Positions 56,548-64,000 of a stretch of 64,000 nucleotides of DNA are shown one piece after another (position 1 is the stretch's first letter; every line of letters begins with the position of its first letter). The notes below the pieces were generated by a model that did no database searches, was not told where the DNA came from, and saw only the letters and a list, made by a program, of their open reading frames with translations. The position numbers and the translations under genes were made by a program. The DNA is taken from contig NZ_JBJKOP010000048.1 of assembly GCF_046707225.1 (NCBI RefSeq), positions 1-64,000 on the forward strand. The letters run 5' to 3'. Source of the stretch: Caproicibacter sp046707225 (GTDB taxonomy: Bacteria; Bacillota; Clostridia; Oscillospirales; Acutalibacteraceae).

Positions 56548-57582
56548 ATGATTCGATTCAACTGCGATTACAGCGAAGGCGCACACCCGAAAGTCCTGGA
56601 ACTGCTTTCACAAACCAACCTGGAACAAACCGCCGGTTACGGCGAAGACCCTTATTGCAGGCGCGCGGCCGAACTGATCCGCCAAAAAGCCGCCTGCCCC
56701 GACGCCGACGTACAGTTTACCATCGGCGGAACTCAGGTCAACCTGATTGTGATTGCCGCATCCCTGCGTCCCCACCAGGGCGCTCTCTGCGCCGATACCG
56801 GGCATATCAACGTCCACGAAAGCGGCGCGGTGGAAGCGACCGGACACAAGGTTCTGCCTGTGCCGGGAACAGACGGAAAAATCACCGCCGCTCAGATTCA
56901 GGCTGCCTGCGACGCGCATTTCGGCGACGAGACTCACGAGCACATGGTTCAGCCGGGCATGGTGTATCTCTCCTATTCCACAGAGCTGGGCACCATCTAT
57001 TCCAAAAAGGAGCTGACCGAAATCAGCGAAACCTGCCGCCGCAACGGTTTACTCCTGTATGTGGACGGCGCCCGCCTCGGCTACGGGCTGAGCGCCGAAG
57101 GCTGCGACCTTACACTGCCCGCGCTCGCCGGGCTCTGCGACGCGTTCACCATTGGTGGAACCAAGGTCGGCGCGCTGTTCGGCGAAGCGTTGGTCATCCG
57201 TAATCCCGCGCTGAAAAAGGATTTCCGCTACATTCTCAAGCAAAGGGGCGGAATGCTTGCCAAGGGTCGTCTGCTGGGAATTCAGTTTCTCGCCCTTTTG
57301 GAAAACGATCTTTACTTTGACATCGCGGCGCGCGCCGACCGGCAGGCCATGCGGATCCACCGCGCCTGCGCGGAAAAAGGCTGGCAATTTCTGTCCCCTT
57401 CCCCAACCAACCAGCAGTTTCCGATTCTGCCGGACTCGGCGCTTTCATCCCTGCGGCAGAACTACGAGGTATCCTACTTTGGAAGAATCGACGAATCGCA
57501 CAGCGCCGTCCGGTTCTGCACCAGCTGGGCGACCCGCGACGAAGACGTGGAACGCCTTGTCCGGGATATCAGCTCCCTGTAA
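56548..57582 (+). CDS. Low-specificity threonine aldolase-like PLP enzyme
   Basis: 344-aa fold-type I PLP enzyme of the beta-eliminating-lyase family. Seen: N-terminal MIRFNCDYSEGAHPKVLELL, GGTQVNLIVI, the HINVHESGAVEATGHKV block (ring-stacking His in VHE), Asp173 in YVDGARLGYGL (PLP N1 partner) and the Schiff-base lysine Lys206 in TIGGTKVGALFGEA. It would cleave L-threonine or allo-threonine into glycine and acetaldehyde. AAGAGG SD. A 2-hydroxyacid dehydrogenase follows after 73 bases, perhaps in the same transcript. Confidence 0.9.
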   Translation: MIRFNCDYSEGAHPKVLELLSQTNLEQTAGYGEDPYCRRAAELIRQKAACPDADVQFTIGGTQVNLIVIAASLRPHQGALCADTGHINVHESGAVEATGHKVLPVPGTDGKITAAQIQAACDAHFGDETHEHMVQPGMVYLSYSTELGTIYSKKELTEISETCRRNGLLLYVDGARLGYGLSAEGCDLTLPALAGLCDAFTIGGTKVGALFGEALVIRNPALKKDFRYILKQRGGMLAKGRLLGIQFLALLENDLYFDIAARADRQAMRIHRACAEKGWQFLSPSPTNQQFPILPDSALSSLRQNYEVSYFGRIDESHSAVRFCTSWATRDEDVERLVRDISSL

Positions 57583-57655
57583 ACAGATCTCGGAATTTCG
57601 CCACATCCGTTCCGAAAATTCATTGAAGTTTATTGTTTCTTAGAGAGGAATCAGA

Positions 57656-58636
57656 ATGAAAATTACAATTTACAACTGCCGTTCCGACGAAGCGGAATAC
57701 CTGGAAGGATTCCGCAGCAAGCACGGCGTTGAGCTGTTTGCAACCAAAGAATCCCCGACCGCCGAAACCGTCGGTCTTGCCGAGGGCTGCGAATGCGTCA
57801 GCATCATTACCACGCCGATGGACGAAACGCTTTTGAAAACGTACCGGGACGCTGGAATTCGCTTTGTCTCTACGCGCAGCATCGGGTACGACCACATTGA
57901 TCTGAAAGCGGCGGAAAAGCTGGGAATGCATATCGGCAACGTCAGCTATTCCCCGAACAGCGTGGCGGATTACACCGTCATGATGATGCTGATGGCCGTG
58001 CGCAGAGTCAAAGCCATTCTGCTCCGAAGCGCAAACCAGGACTATTCCCTTCGCGGCGTAAAAGGAATGGAAATGCACAACCTGACCGTTGGGGTGATCG
58101 GCACAGGACGCATCGGCAGAACGGTGCTGCAAAACCTGACCGGATTCGGCTGCCGCCTGCTCGCCTACGATCTTTACCCGAACGATTCGGTCCGGAAAAT
58201 CGCGGAATACGTTTCGCTCCCGGAGCTGCTGAAACAGAGCGACCTGATCACCCTGCACATGCCCGCGACCCGGGAGAACCATCATATGATTAACCGCGAC
58301 ACCATTGCGCAGATGAAAGACGGCGTCATTCTGATCAATTCCGCGCGCGGCTCCCTTATTGACACCGACGATTTTCTGGACGCGGTGGAAAGCGGAAAAG
58401 TCGGCGGCGCCGCGCTGGACGTTGTGGAAAATGAGGCAGGCCTGTACTACAACGACCTGAAATGCGAAATCATGAAAAACCGCGGCCTCGCGGTTCTCAA
58501 ATCCTACCCGAATGTTCTGGTGACGCCGCACATGGCGTTTTACACCGACCAGGCGGTCAGCGACATGGTGGAAAATTCCATCAGAAGCTGCATCCTTTTT
58601 TCAAAGGGAGAGGAAAACCCCTGGCAGGTCGTCTGA
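57656..58636 (+). CDS. D-isomer-specific 2-hydroxyacid dehydrogenase (D-LDH/VanH type)
   Basis: 326-aa NAD-dependent dehydrogenase. The dinucleotide loop is GVIGTGRIGRTV (GTGRIG at 149-154). The catalytic Arg is in INSARGSLID (about 235), the Glu in DVVENEAG (about 264) and the His in VTPHMAFYT (about 296). This is the D-lactate dehydrogenase / D-2-hydroxyisocaproate branch. It would reduce pyruvate or another 2-oxoacid as a fermentative redox sink. GAGAGG SD. No clear terminator follows. Confidence 0.93.
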   Translation: MKITIYNCRSDEAEYLEGFRSKHGVELFATKESPTAETVGLAEGCECVSIITTPMDETLLKTYRDAGIRFVSTRSIGYDHIDLKAAEKLGMHIGNVSYSPNSVADYTVMMMLMAVRRVKAILLRSANQDYSLRGVKGMEMHNLTVGVIGTGRIGRTVLQNLTGFGCRLLAYDLYPNDSVRKIAEYVSLPELLKQSDLITLHMPATRENHHMINRDTIAQMKDGVILINSARGSLIDTDDFLDAVESGKVGGAALDVVENEAGLYYNDLKCEIMKNRGLAVLKSYPNVLVTPHMAFYTDQAVSDMVENSIRSCILFSKGEENPWQVV

Positions 58637-58723
58637 GCCCCTTCTTCCGGCTTGAATAAATTTTGATATTTTTGCATTTTTTAAAGAATTTGATTCATTT
58701 TGATTAATTTTAAGAAGTTTTTG

Positions 58724-58732
58724 TGCTATAAT
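58724..58732 (+). promoter_or_regulatory. Extended -10 promoter of the NSS symporter unit
   Basis: TGC-TATAAT at 58724-58732; the -35 (TTAATT, 17 bases upstream) is weak. Transcription would start about 45 bases before the leader-peptide ATG. Confidence 0.65.
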
Positions 58733-58781
58733 AGCTTTTTGATGTAGGTTTTGGAACCTGTTCCTATAAAGGAGGAACGAC

Positions 58782-58811
58782 ATGGCGACGAGAGTTTTTT
58801 TCGTCAGATAA
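58782..58811 (+). CDS. 9-aa leader peptide MATRVFFVR
   Basis: A short frame with an excellent SD (AAAGGAGG, six bases before ATG), stopping at TAA 58809-58811. It precedes the symporter gene, whose own SD (AGGGTG) is weak. Downstream, TCTTAA (58909 region) and TTAAGA can pair directly next to that SD. An AGGTT-TTGG-AACCT stem precedes the leader SD. The arrangement suggests translational coupling or attenuation; no terminator is visible. Confidence 0.55.
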   Translation: MATRVFFVR

Positions 58812-58948
58812 AGCGAAAAAAGCAGGATTCTTGCGTTCCGAGTATTTTCAACGCATATGGCGGTAACAATCACCGGCTCAATCGTGTTGCGGCAATGAAA
58901 AGGGTTCTTAAAACTGCACGGAAAATTCTTAAGAGTAGGGTGAACAAA

Positions 58949-60454
58949 ATGGATCGAGAACAATGGGGTTCCAGATGGGGATTTGTATTGGCTGCGGTGG
59001 GTTCCGCAATCGGCCTCGGCAATATTTGGCGGTTTCCTTATGTTGCCTATAAAAACGGCGGCGGGGCTTTCCTGATTCCGTACATGTTTGCGCTTTTGAC
59101 CACGGGTTTGTCCTTCGTTGCGCTGGAGTTCGTCATCGGCAAAAAATATCGCGGCTCGGCGCCGCTTTCTTACTTTCGGATTAACCGCCGAATGGAATTT
59201 GTAGGTTGGTGGCAGTTTGCGATCAGCTTCGTCATCATGACCTACTATGCCGTTATCCTTGGATGGGCCATGAGCTATATCGGCTTTTCCGCAACGCTCG
59301 CATGGGGAACCGACACAAAGGCTTTTCTTTTTAACTCCTACCTGAACGTTCTTCCGAACGCTTCCGTAACAAACTTCGGCGGAATTGAATGGCACGCATT
59401 TATTCCGCTGTTGATCATCTGGGTGATTACACTTGCGATTTCTTACCGGGGCGTGAAGCAGGGAATCGAACGCGTCAGCAAAATCGCAATCCCGACCCTG
59501 GTGGTTCTTTTCCTGATTTTTGTCATCCGCGCGGTCACGCTTCCGGGTTCTTCTTTGGGGCTGAATGCGTTCTTTGAGCCGCAGTGGAACCAGCTTTTGA
59601 ATCCCGAAATCTGGAAGGCCGCCTATTCGCAGATTTTTTACAGTCTTTCGCTCGCAATGGGCATTATGATTACGTACAGCAGTTATCTGCCGGAAAAAAC
59701 CGACACCACGAACAACGCTTTCATCGCGGCCTTTTCAAACTCCGGTTTTGAACTTCTCGCGGGCTTCGGCATCTTTGCCGCGCTTGGTTTTATGGCCCAC
59801 AATTCCGGTGTGGCGGTCAAAGATCTCGCCGCGGGCGGAATCGGCCTCGCGTTTGTCGTTTTGCCGCAGATCATCAACCAGCTTCCTTTTCCCCAGTTTT
59901 TCGGCATCGTCTTTTTCGCCTGCCTGCTGATCGCGGGGATCACCTCGCTGATTTCTCTTTTGGAGGTCTGCATTTCCGCCGCGACGGAAAAATTCGGCTG
60001 GAACCGGCACCGCGCCGTTCTGACCATCGGCGGCCTTGCCACTCTGGTCTCCGTCGCCTACTCCACGCGCGGAGGGATGTATCTGCTGGACGTCGTGGAC
60101 AATTTTGTCAACGGATTCGGCGTGCTCCCGTCTGCGGTTTTTGAAATTGTTCTTGTCCTGTGGGTTTTCCACAAGATGAAGCCCCTGATGGAAGAAGCCA
60201 ACCTGCATTCTCAGATCCGTCTGGGCGGTTACTTCAAAATTTCACTGGGTTTCATCACCCCCGTTATGCTGGTTATCATTCTTTTCAGCTCTCTGGTTAC
60301 AAACATCTCGACCGTATACGGCGGGTACCCGGTAAATTTTGTCGGCGTGTTCGGCTGGGGCATGGTAATTCTGATGCTGGTGTTCGCTGTTCTGATTTCA
60401 CGCCTGTCCTGGAAGGACAAACGTGTCTTTGAGAAAAAGGAGGAAAAGGAATGA
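58949..60454 (+). CDS. Sodium:neurotransmitter-symporter (NSS) family transporter, MetP-like
   Basis: 501-aa symporter with the LeuT fold and about 11-12 helices. Helix 1 is the NSS signature GSRWGFVLAAVGSAIGLGNIWRFPYVAYKNGGGAFLIPY, including the unwound G-x-G region that binds Na+ and substrate. Its 4-base overlap with a 31-aa MetS-like subunit marks it as a MetPS-type methionine/alanine-type importer. The start ATG at 58949 fits the family; the upstream in-frame extension would overlap the leader peptide. SD AGGGTG is weak. Confidence 0.93.
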   Translation: MDREQWGSRWGFVLAAVGSAIGLGNIWRFPYVAYKNGGGAFLIPYMFALLTTGLSFVALEFVIGKKYRGSAPLSYFRINRRMEFVGWWQFAISFVIMTYYAVILGWAMSYIGFSATLAWGTDTKAFLFNSYLNVLPNASVTNFGGIEWHAFIPLLIIWVITLAISYRGVKQGIERVSKIAIPTLVVLFLIFVIRAVTLPGSSLGLNAFFEPQWNQLLNPEIWKAAYSQIFYSLSLAMGIMITYSSYLPEKTDTTNNAFIAAFSNSGFELLAGFGIFAALGFMAHNSGVAVKDLAAGGIGLAFVVLPQIINQLPFPQFFGIVFFACLLIAGITSLISLLEVCISAATEKFGWNRHRAVLTIGGLATLVSVAYSTRGGMYLLDVVDNFVNGFGVLPSAVFEIVLVLWVFHKMKPLMEEANLHSQIRLGGYFKISLGFITPVMLVIILFSSLVTNISTVYGGYPVNFVGVFGWGMVILMLVFAVLISRLSWKDKRVFEKKEEKE

Positions 60455-60546
60455 GCGCTTCCGCAGTTGTGATGATGATCGTCGCCATATGCGTCATCTG
60501 GGGCGGTCTTGCTACCAGTGTCCTTCACGCAATACGCCATTCGTAA
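60451..60546 (+). CDS. metS: MetS-like small subunit of the NSS transporter
   Basis: 31-aa single-helix protein: MSASAVVMMIVAICVIWGGL and a short tail ending HAIRHS. It starts inside the symporter stop codon (ATGA) and has SD AAGGAGG in the preceding codons. MetS-family subunits of about 30-60 aa with a W-G-G helix partner NSS transporters such as Corynebacterium MetP and are required for their activity. Confidence 0.85.
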   Translation: MSASAVVMMIVAICVIWGGLATSVLHAIRHS

Positions 60547-60580
60547 CGGAGCTGCGGCCGATACCGCGAGGGAGGGATTC

Positions 60581-61657
60581 ATGATGCCGGTTTTGGACTT
60601 TATGAGAAAGCTGTGGCAGATTGCCTGGGTTGCTGATTTCGCGATCCCTCTGGCTGTTTTTCTTATTTTTTATCTTCTTCGCGGTTCGGCCGTTTCGTGG
60701 CTGTTCCGTCCCGTGCGCAAGCTGAATCGCGGAAAAAGCTGGCCGGTTGAGCTGGAACACAGCTTTCAAAAGCCGCTTCGGGTGCTGATTGCGGCGTGCG
60801 GCGCGTACGCTGCGCTGTGGATTTCCCCCGCGGTGGCTCATACCGGCCCCTTCTGGGCCGGTGCCGTCAAGTGTTTCCGCAGTCTGCTGATCCTGCTGCT
60901 GGCCTGGGGTTTCTCCCGCCTGTGCGGCAACCGGGAGCTGACCGGCGGTCTGCTGCTAAAAAAGCTGGATGTGAACACCGATGGAGTTCTGTTCCCGTTT
61001 CTGTCGAAAATCCTTCGCTTTATCATCCTGTGCCTGGCGCTTTTAATCATCGCCCAGGAATGGAATTACAGCATCAGCGGCCTGCTCGCGGGCCTGGGCC
61101 TTGGCGGTCTGGCCTTTGCGCTGGCCGCGCAGGACATGCTGTCCAACCTGTTCGGCGGTCTGGTCATCTTTCTTGACCGCCCGTTTACGATCGGCGACTG
61201 GATTCAGGCCGACGACACGGAGGGAACCGTCGAGGACATCAATTTCCGAAGTGTAAAGGTCCGCACCTTTTCACAGGCCGTCGTTACGATTCCGAATTCC
61301 AAACTGGTCGACCGACCTGTAACCAATTACAGCAGAATGGGAAAACGCAAGGTCAGCTTTACGGTCGGGCTGAAATACGGGACGACGGAGCGGCAGCTTC
61401 GTGCCTGCGCGGACCGGATTCGCCAAATGCTCCTTCAGAATGAGGAGATTGACCCGGAGACCGTCATCGTCTCCTTCAACAATATCGGCGAAAGCAGTCT
61501 TGACCTGATGCTTTATTTCTTCACCAAAACGACCGAATGGCAAAACCACCTGAAAGTCCGGGAGGATGTTTACTACGGAGTCCTGAGGATTGTTGAGGAA
61601 GAGAAGGCGGAAATCGCCTTTCCCACCCGCACCGTACAGGTCGAAAAAGGAATATAA
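60581..61657 (+). CDS. mscS: Mechanosensitive channel of the MscS family
   Basis: 358-aa membrane protein. Four hydrophobic segments (about 10-30, 70-90, 95-115, 150-175) end with the pore helix: GLLAGLGLGGLAFALAAQDMLSNLFGG, Gly/Ala-packed TM3 of MscS. The following beta-domain carries RPFTIGDWIQ, GTVEDINFRSVKVRTF and VTIPNSKL. It opens on hypo-osmotic stress to release solutes. The ATG at 60581 follows GAGGGAGGGATTC; a second ATG is adjacent. It is 34 bases downstream of metS and may be co-transcribed. Confidence 0.95.
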   Translation: MMPVLDFMRKLWQIAWVADFAIPLAVFLIFYLLRGSAVSWLFRPVRKLNRGKSWPVELEHSFQKPLRVLIAACGAYAALWISPAVAHTGPFWAGAVKCFRSLLILLLAWGFSRLCGNRELTGGLLLKKLDVNTDGVLFPFLSKILRFIILCLALLIIAQEWNYSISGLLAGLGLGGLAFALAAQDMLSNLFGGLVIFLDRPFTIGDWIQADDTEGTVEDINFRSVKVRTFSQAVVTIPNSKLVDRPVTNYSRMGKRKVSFTVGLKYGTTERQLRACADRIRQMLLQNEEIDPETVIVSFNNIGESSLDLMLYFFTKTTEWQNHLKVREDVYYGVLRIVEEEKAEIAFPTRTVQVEKGI

Positions 61658-61678
61658 AGAGCTGCGAAATCTCCCCGC

Positions 61679-61706
61679 GGACCGCCCTGTGGCGGTCCGT
61701 CTTTTG
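61679..61706 (+). terminator. Intrinsic terminator after mscS
   Basis: GGACCGCC-CTGT-GGCGGTCC is an 8-bp stem followed by GTCTTTTG. Confidence 0.88.
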
Positions 61707-61711
61707 TTTGG

Positions 61712-61740
61712 TTGATTCTGTCCTCGGGGAATGCTATAAT
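61712..61740 (+). promoter_or_regulatory. Promoter of the AEC permease/malic enzyme unit
   Basis: TTGATT (61712-61717) and a perfect TATAAT (61735-61740) are 17 bases apart with an extended TGC. The leader to the AEC start is about 145 nt, with no structure recognised. Confidence 0.75.
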
Positions 61741-61891
61741 ATGGCTAAAACCTGTTCCCGGCAGAAAACAAAATTCAGCAATCAACCCCATAAAATAACA
61801 TTATAGTCATACCAACAATAACAGCAGCGGCGGAAAGCCGTATTTTTCAAAACGCGCTTTTTGCCCCAATGAATCCGGAGGAACAGTCCAG

Positions 61892-62848
61892 ATGGCTAAT
61901 TTAATTTTCAGCTTCAATACGGTCGCTCCCGTCTTTCTGCTGGTCGCAATCGGCTGGCTTGCCAGAAAAACCAGCCTGGTCAACGAACACTTCGTTGACC
62001 AGGCGAGCAAGCTCAACTTCAGGACAGGTTTGCCTGCCCTTTTATTTTTAAATATTTATCAGGCAAAGGCCTCCGACTTTTTTGACTGGAAGTTTGTCGG
62101 CTTGATGTCTTCCGGGTGCCTGTTCTTCGCTTTGATTCTCTGCGTGACCGTACCGAGGATTGTAAAGGACAAACGCAAGGCCTCCGCCATGATCCACACC
62201 GTGTTCAAGCCGAACGTCATTGTACTTGGATTTCCGCTGATGATTATGGCTTTCGGCGAGGAGCATTCCGCGGCAATTTCCATGCTGATGCCCGTTCTGA
62301 TTCCGGTCAACAACATCGTCGCCGTGCTGATCCTTTGCGCCATGGACCCGGAAAATGACGACGTTAAAACACATCCGTTGAAAAAAGCTCTTGTCAGCGT
62401 AATGAAAAATCCGATTATTCTCGCGGCGGTCGCCGCGATTCTGCTGCAGCAGCTCGGCGTGCCGCTGCCCGGTGTCCTGACAAAACTGCTCAGCTCCCTG
62501 TCCAATATGGCGACGCCGTTCGCTCTGATCACCCTGGGTGCGCAGATGACCATGAGTTCCGTTCTCTCCGACCGTAAATATGTGGTCTCCGCCACGATTC
62601 TGAAAGTGCTTGTCACACCTCTTTTCATTGTCCCGCTCGCCTGGTTTTTCGGCTTCCGCGGCTACGAGCTGGCAACGGCCTTTCTTGTTTCGGCCTCGCC
62701 GAGCGCCGTCAACTGCTATATGCTCGCAAGGGAAATGCGCTCCGATGAAGTCCTGACCGGCGAAATTATTCTGAGCAGCACTTTCTGCTCCATGTTTGTC
62801 ATTTTTATCGGCATCTTCGTCCTGAAAACCCTGGCAATCGTATCCTGA
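61892..62848 (+). CDS. AEC (auxin efflux carrier) family transporter, probable malate permease
   Basis: 318-aa membrane protein with about ten helices in two five-helix halves. N-terminal TVAPVFLLVAIGWLARKTSLV and the central PNVIVLGFPLMIMAFGEE plus ATPFALITLGAQM are typical of AEC carriers. Bacterial members next to malic or malolactic enzymes (MleP/MaeP-like) carry malate and other dicarboxylates. Here the malic enzyme gene follows by 66 bases, supporting malate. GGAGG lies 10 bases before the ATG. Confidence 0.88.
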   Translation: MANLIFSFNTVAPVFLLVAIGWLARKTSLVNEHFVDQASKLNFRTGLPALLFLNIYQAKASDFFDWKFVGLMSSGCLFFALILCVTVPRIVKDKRKASAMIHTVFKPNVIVLGFPLMIMAFGEEHSAAISMLMPVLIPVNNIVAVLILCAMDPENDDVKTHPLKKALVSVMKNPIILAAVAAILLQQLGVPLPGVLTKLLSSLSNMATPFALITLGAQMTMSSVLSDRKYVVSATILKVLVTPLFIVPLAWFFGFRGYELATAFLVSASPSAVNCYMLAREMRSDEVLTGEIILSSTFCSMFVIFIGIFVLKTLAIVS

Positions 62849-62914
62849 CGAATGGAATGCAAAAGAATCATCATAGAAATATAGGGGTAAAATACAGCAG
62901 AAAGGGAAAAGAAT

Positions 62915-64000
62915 ATGGATTACGCGAAAGAATCTCTGAAACTGCACTATCAGTGGAACGGTAAAATTGAAATCAACTGCCGCGTGCCGGTGGAAACCCG
63001 CGAGGATCTGTCGCTTGCCTACACGCCCGGCGTGGCGCAGCCGTGCCTGGAAATTCAAAAGGACATTCGGAAGAGCTATGAACTGACCCGCCGCTCGAAC
63101 CTGGTCGCCGTTGTAACGGACGGCAGCGCGGTGCTGGGGCTCGGGGATATCGGGCCGGAAGCGGGTATGCCCGTAATGGAGGGAAAATGCGCGCTTTTTA
63201 AAGCGTTCGGAAATGTGGACGCCGTTCCGCTCTGCATTCGCTCGAAGGACACGGACGACATTGTCAACACCGTCCGGCTGATTGCCGGCAGCTTCGGCGG
63301 AATCAATCTGGAAGACATCGCGGCCCCCCGCTGCTTCGAAGTTGAAAAACGGCTGAAAGAATGCTGCGACATTCCGATTTTCCACGATGATCAGCACGGT
63401 ACGGCCATTGTCGTCGCCGCCGCCCTGATTAACGCATTCAAAGTGACCGGCAGAAAACAGGGCGACGCCAAAATCGTCATCAACGGCGCCGGAGCCGCCG
63501 GCATCGCAATCGGGAATCTGCTGCTGGACATGAAGTTCGGCAATGTGATTCTGTGTGACCTCAACGGCGCGATCTGCAGGGGAGACGACAATCTGACTTC
63601 CGGCCAGGCGGCGATTTCTCTGAGAAGCAATCTGGAACAGGAGCGCGGTTCTCTTGCCGACGTTATGCGCGGCGCAGACGTTTTTATCGGGGTTTCACGC
63701 CCCAATTTGGTCACGGCGGATATGGTTTCATCCATGAATCAACCGATTGTTTTTGCCATGGCGAACCCAACGCCGGAAATCATGCCGGACGCGGCGCTTT
63801 CGGCGGGGGCGGCGGTCGTCGGAACGGGCCGCAGCGATTTCCCGAATCAGATCAACAATGTTCTGGTATTCCCCGGCGTTTTTCGCGGCGCGCTCGACGC
63901 GCGGGCGTCGGATATCAATGAGGAAATGAAAATCGCGGCGGCTGCCGCCATCGCCTCCTACATCCCGGATGATAAGCTGAAGCCGGACTATATTATTCCA
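62915..64000 (+). CDS. NAD(P)-dependent malic enzyme (3' end outside the window)
   Basis: The first 362 codons are seen; the frame is open at the window edge, so the C-terminus is missing (family about 390-410 aa). Motifs: LAYTPGVAQPCLEI, NLVAVVTDGSAVLGLGDIGPEAGMPVMEGK, NLEDIAAPRCFEVEKRL, IPIFHDDQHGTAIV (metal Asp pair), the dinucleotide loop INGAGAAGIAIGNLLL (about 189-205) and FAMANPTPEIMPDAA. It decarboxylates malate to pyruvate. This is the short bacterial form without a phosphotransacetylase domain so far. AAAGGG SD. It follows the probable malate permease and completes a malate-utilisation unit. Confidence 0.95.
   Translation, partial: MDYAKESLKLHYQWNGKIEINCRVPVETREDLSLAYTPGVAQPCLEIQKDIRKSYELTRRSNLVAVVTDGSAVLGLGDIGPEAGMPVMEGKCALFKAFGNVDAVPLCIRSKDTDDIVNTVRLIAGSFGGINLEDIAAPRCFEVEKRLKECCDIPIFHDDQHGTAIVVAAALINAFKVTGRKQGDAKIVINGAGAAGIAIGNLLLDMKFGNVILCDLNGAICRGDDNLTSGQAAISLRSNLEQERGSLADVMRGADVFIGVSRPNLVTADMVSSMNQPIVFAMANPTPEIMPDAALSAGAAVVGTGRSDFPNQINNVLVFPGVFRGALDARASDINEEMKIAAAAAIASYIPDDKLKPDYIIP

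Noticed and set aside
58752..58763. GGAACCTGTTCC as a LexA-type box
   Set aside because: The arms are separated by two bases, not the four of the Firmicute SOS box, and the gene is a transporter; more likely part of a leader stem.

Overview
The window looks like the chromosome of an anaerobic, endospore-forming clostridium, probably an Oscillospiraceae/Ruminococcaceae-type organism. Evidence: spoIIE behind a Spo0A-style promoter, a spore-photoproduct-lyase gene behind a forespore-type promoter, an LCP cell-wall ligase, a dockerin-like secreted protein, fermentation-type transport and CoA chemistry, and GC-rich coding DNA with consensus Firmicute SD and promoter sequences. No taxonomic marker gene is present, so this is an inference.

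Layout. 1-15.7 kb: tRNA-Pro and tRNA-Gln, splB, a pentapeptide-repeat protein, an aminotransferase, a TetR regulator, a run of flavoproteins (COG2509 and BaiN types) with PhzF and SdpI-like genes, an LCP protein, metG, tatD, a DeoR remnant, and rpoN (sigma-54). 15.7-23.6 kb: a sigma-54 module. It holds a TRAP transporter (dctMQP order on the minus strand), an HMG-CoA-lyase-like enzyme, a CaiB/BaiF CoA-transferase and a PrpR-type enhancer-binding protein. I read two -24/-12 promoters, each with an upstream paired half-site TGTTTCA-N22-TGAAACA. The genes suggest import of a branched hydroxy-acid, its CoA activation and aldol cleavage. 23.8-28.4 kb: a MacAB-like ABC exporter with a TolC-like secreted protein, behind two tandem TTGACA-N16-TATGAT promoters and a palindromic operator.

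28.4-45.6 kb: housekeeping and cell-envelope genes (spoIIE, trpS, alr, purL, a PBP/FHA-SEDS pair, a pyridoxal-kinase-like gene, a left-handed beta-helix protein and a dockerin-like protein). 45.7-45.9 kb: a candidate C-rich small RNA. 46-52 kb: rlmD, then a visibly more AT-rich run of small accessory genes (GFA, GNAT, WYL, DJ-1, YciI, MarR), then an RNHCP-domain gene behind a leader-peptide attenuator. 52-64 kb: hydrolase, guaB, an unidentified structured leader before a Nim-like flavoprotein, an MBL hydrolase, threonine aldolase, 2-hydroxyacid dehydrogenase, a MetP/MetS-like Na+-amino-acid symporter behind a second leader peptide, mscS, and an AEC permease with malic enzyme (cut by the window end).

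All calls rest on reading the sequence and recalled family motifs. No alignment, folding program or database search was run. Where several starts are possible I chose the one with the best SD spacing and say so.
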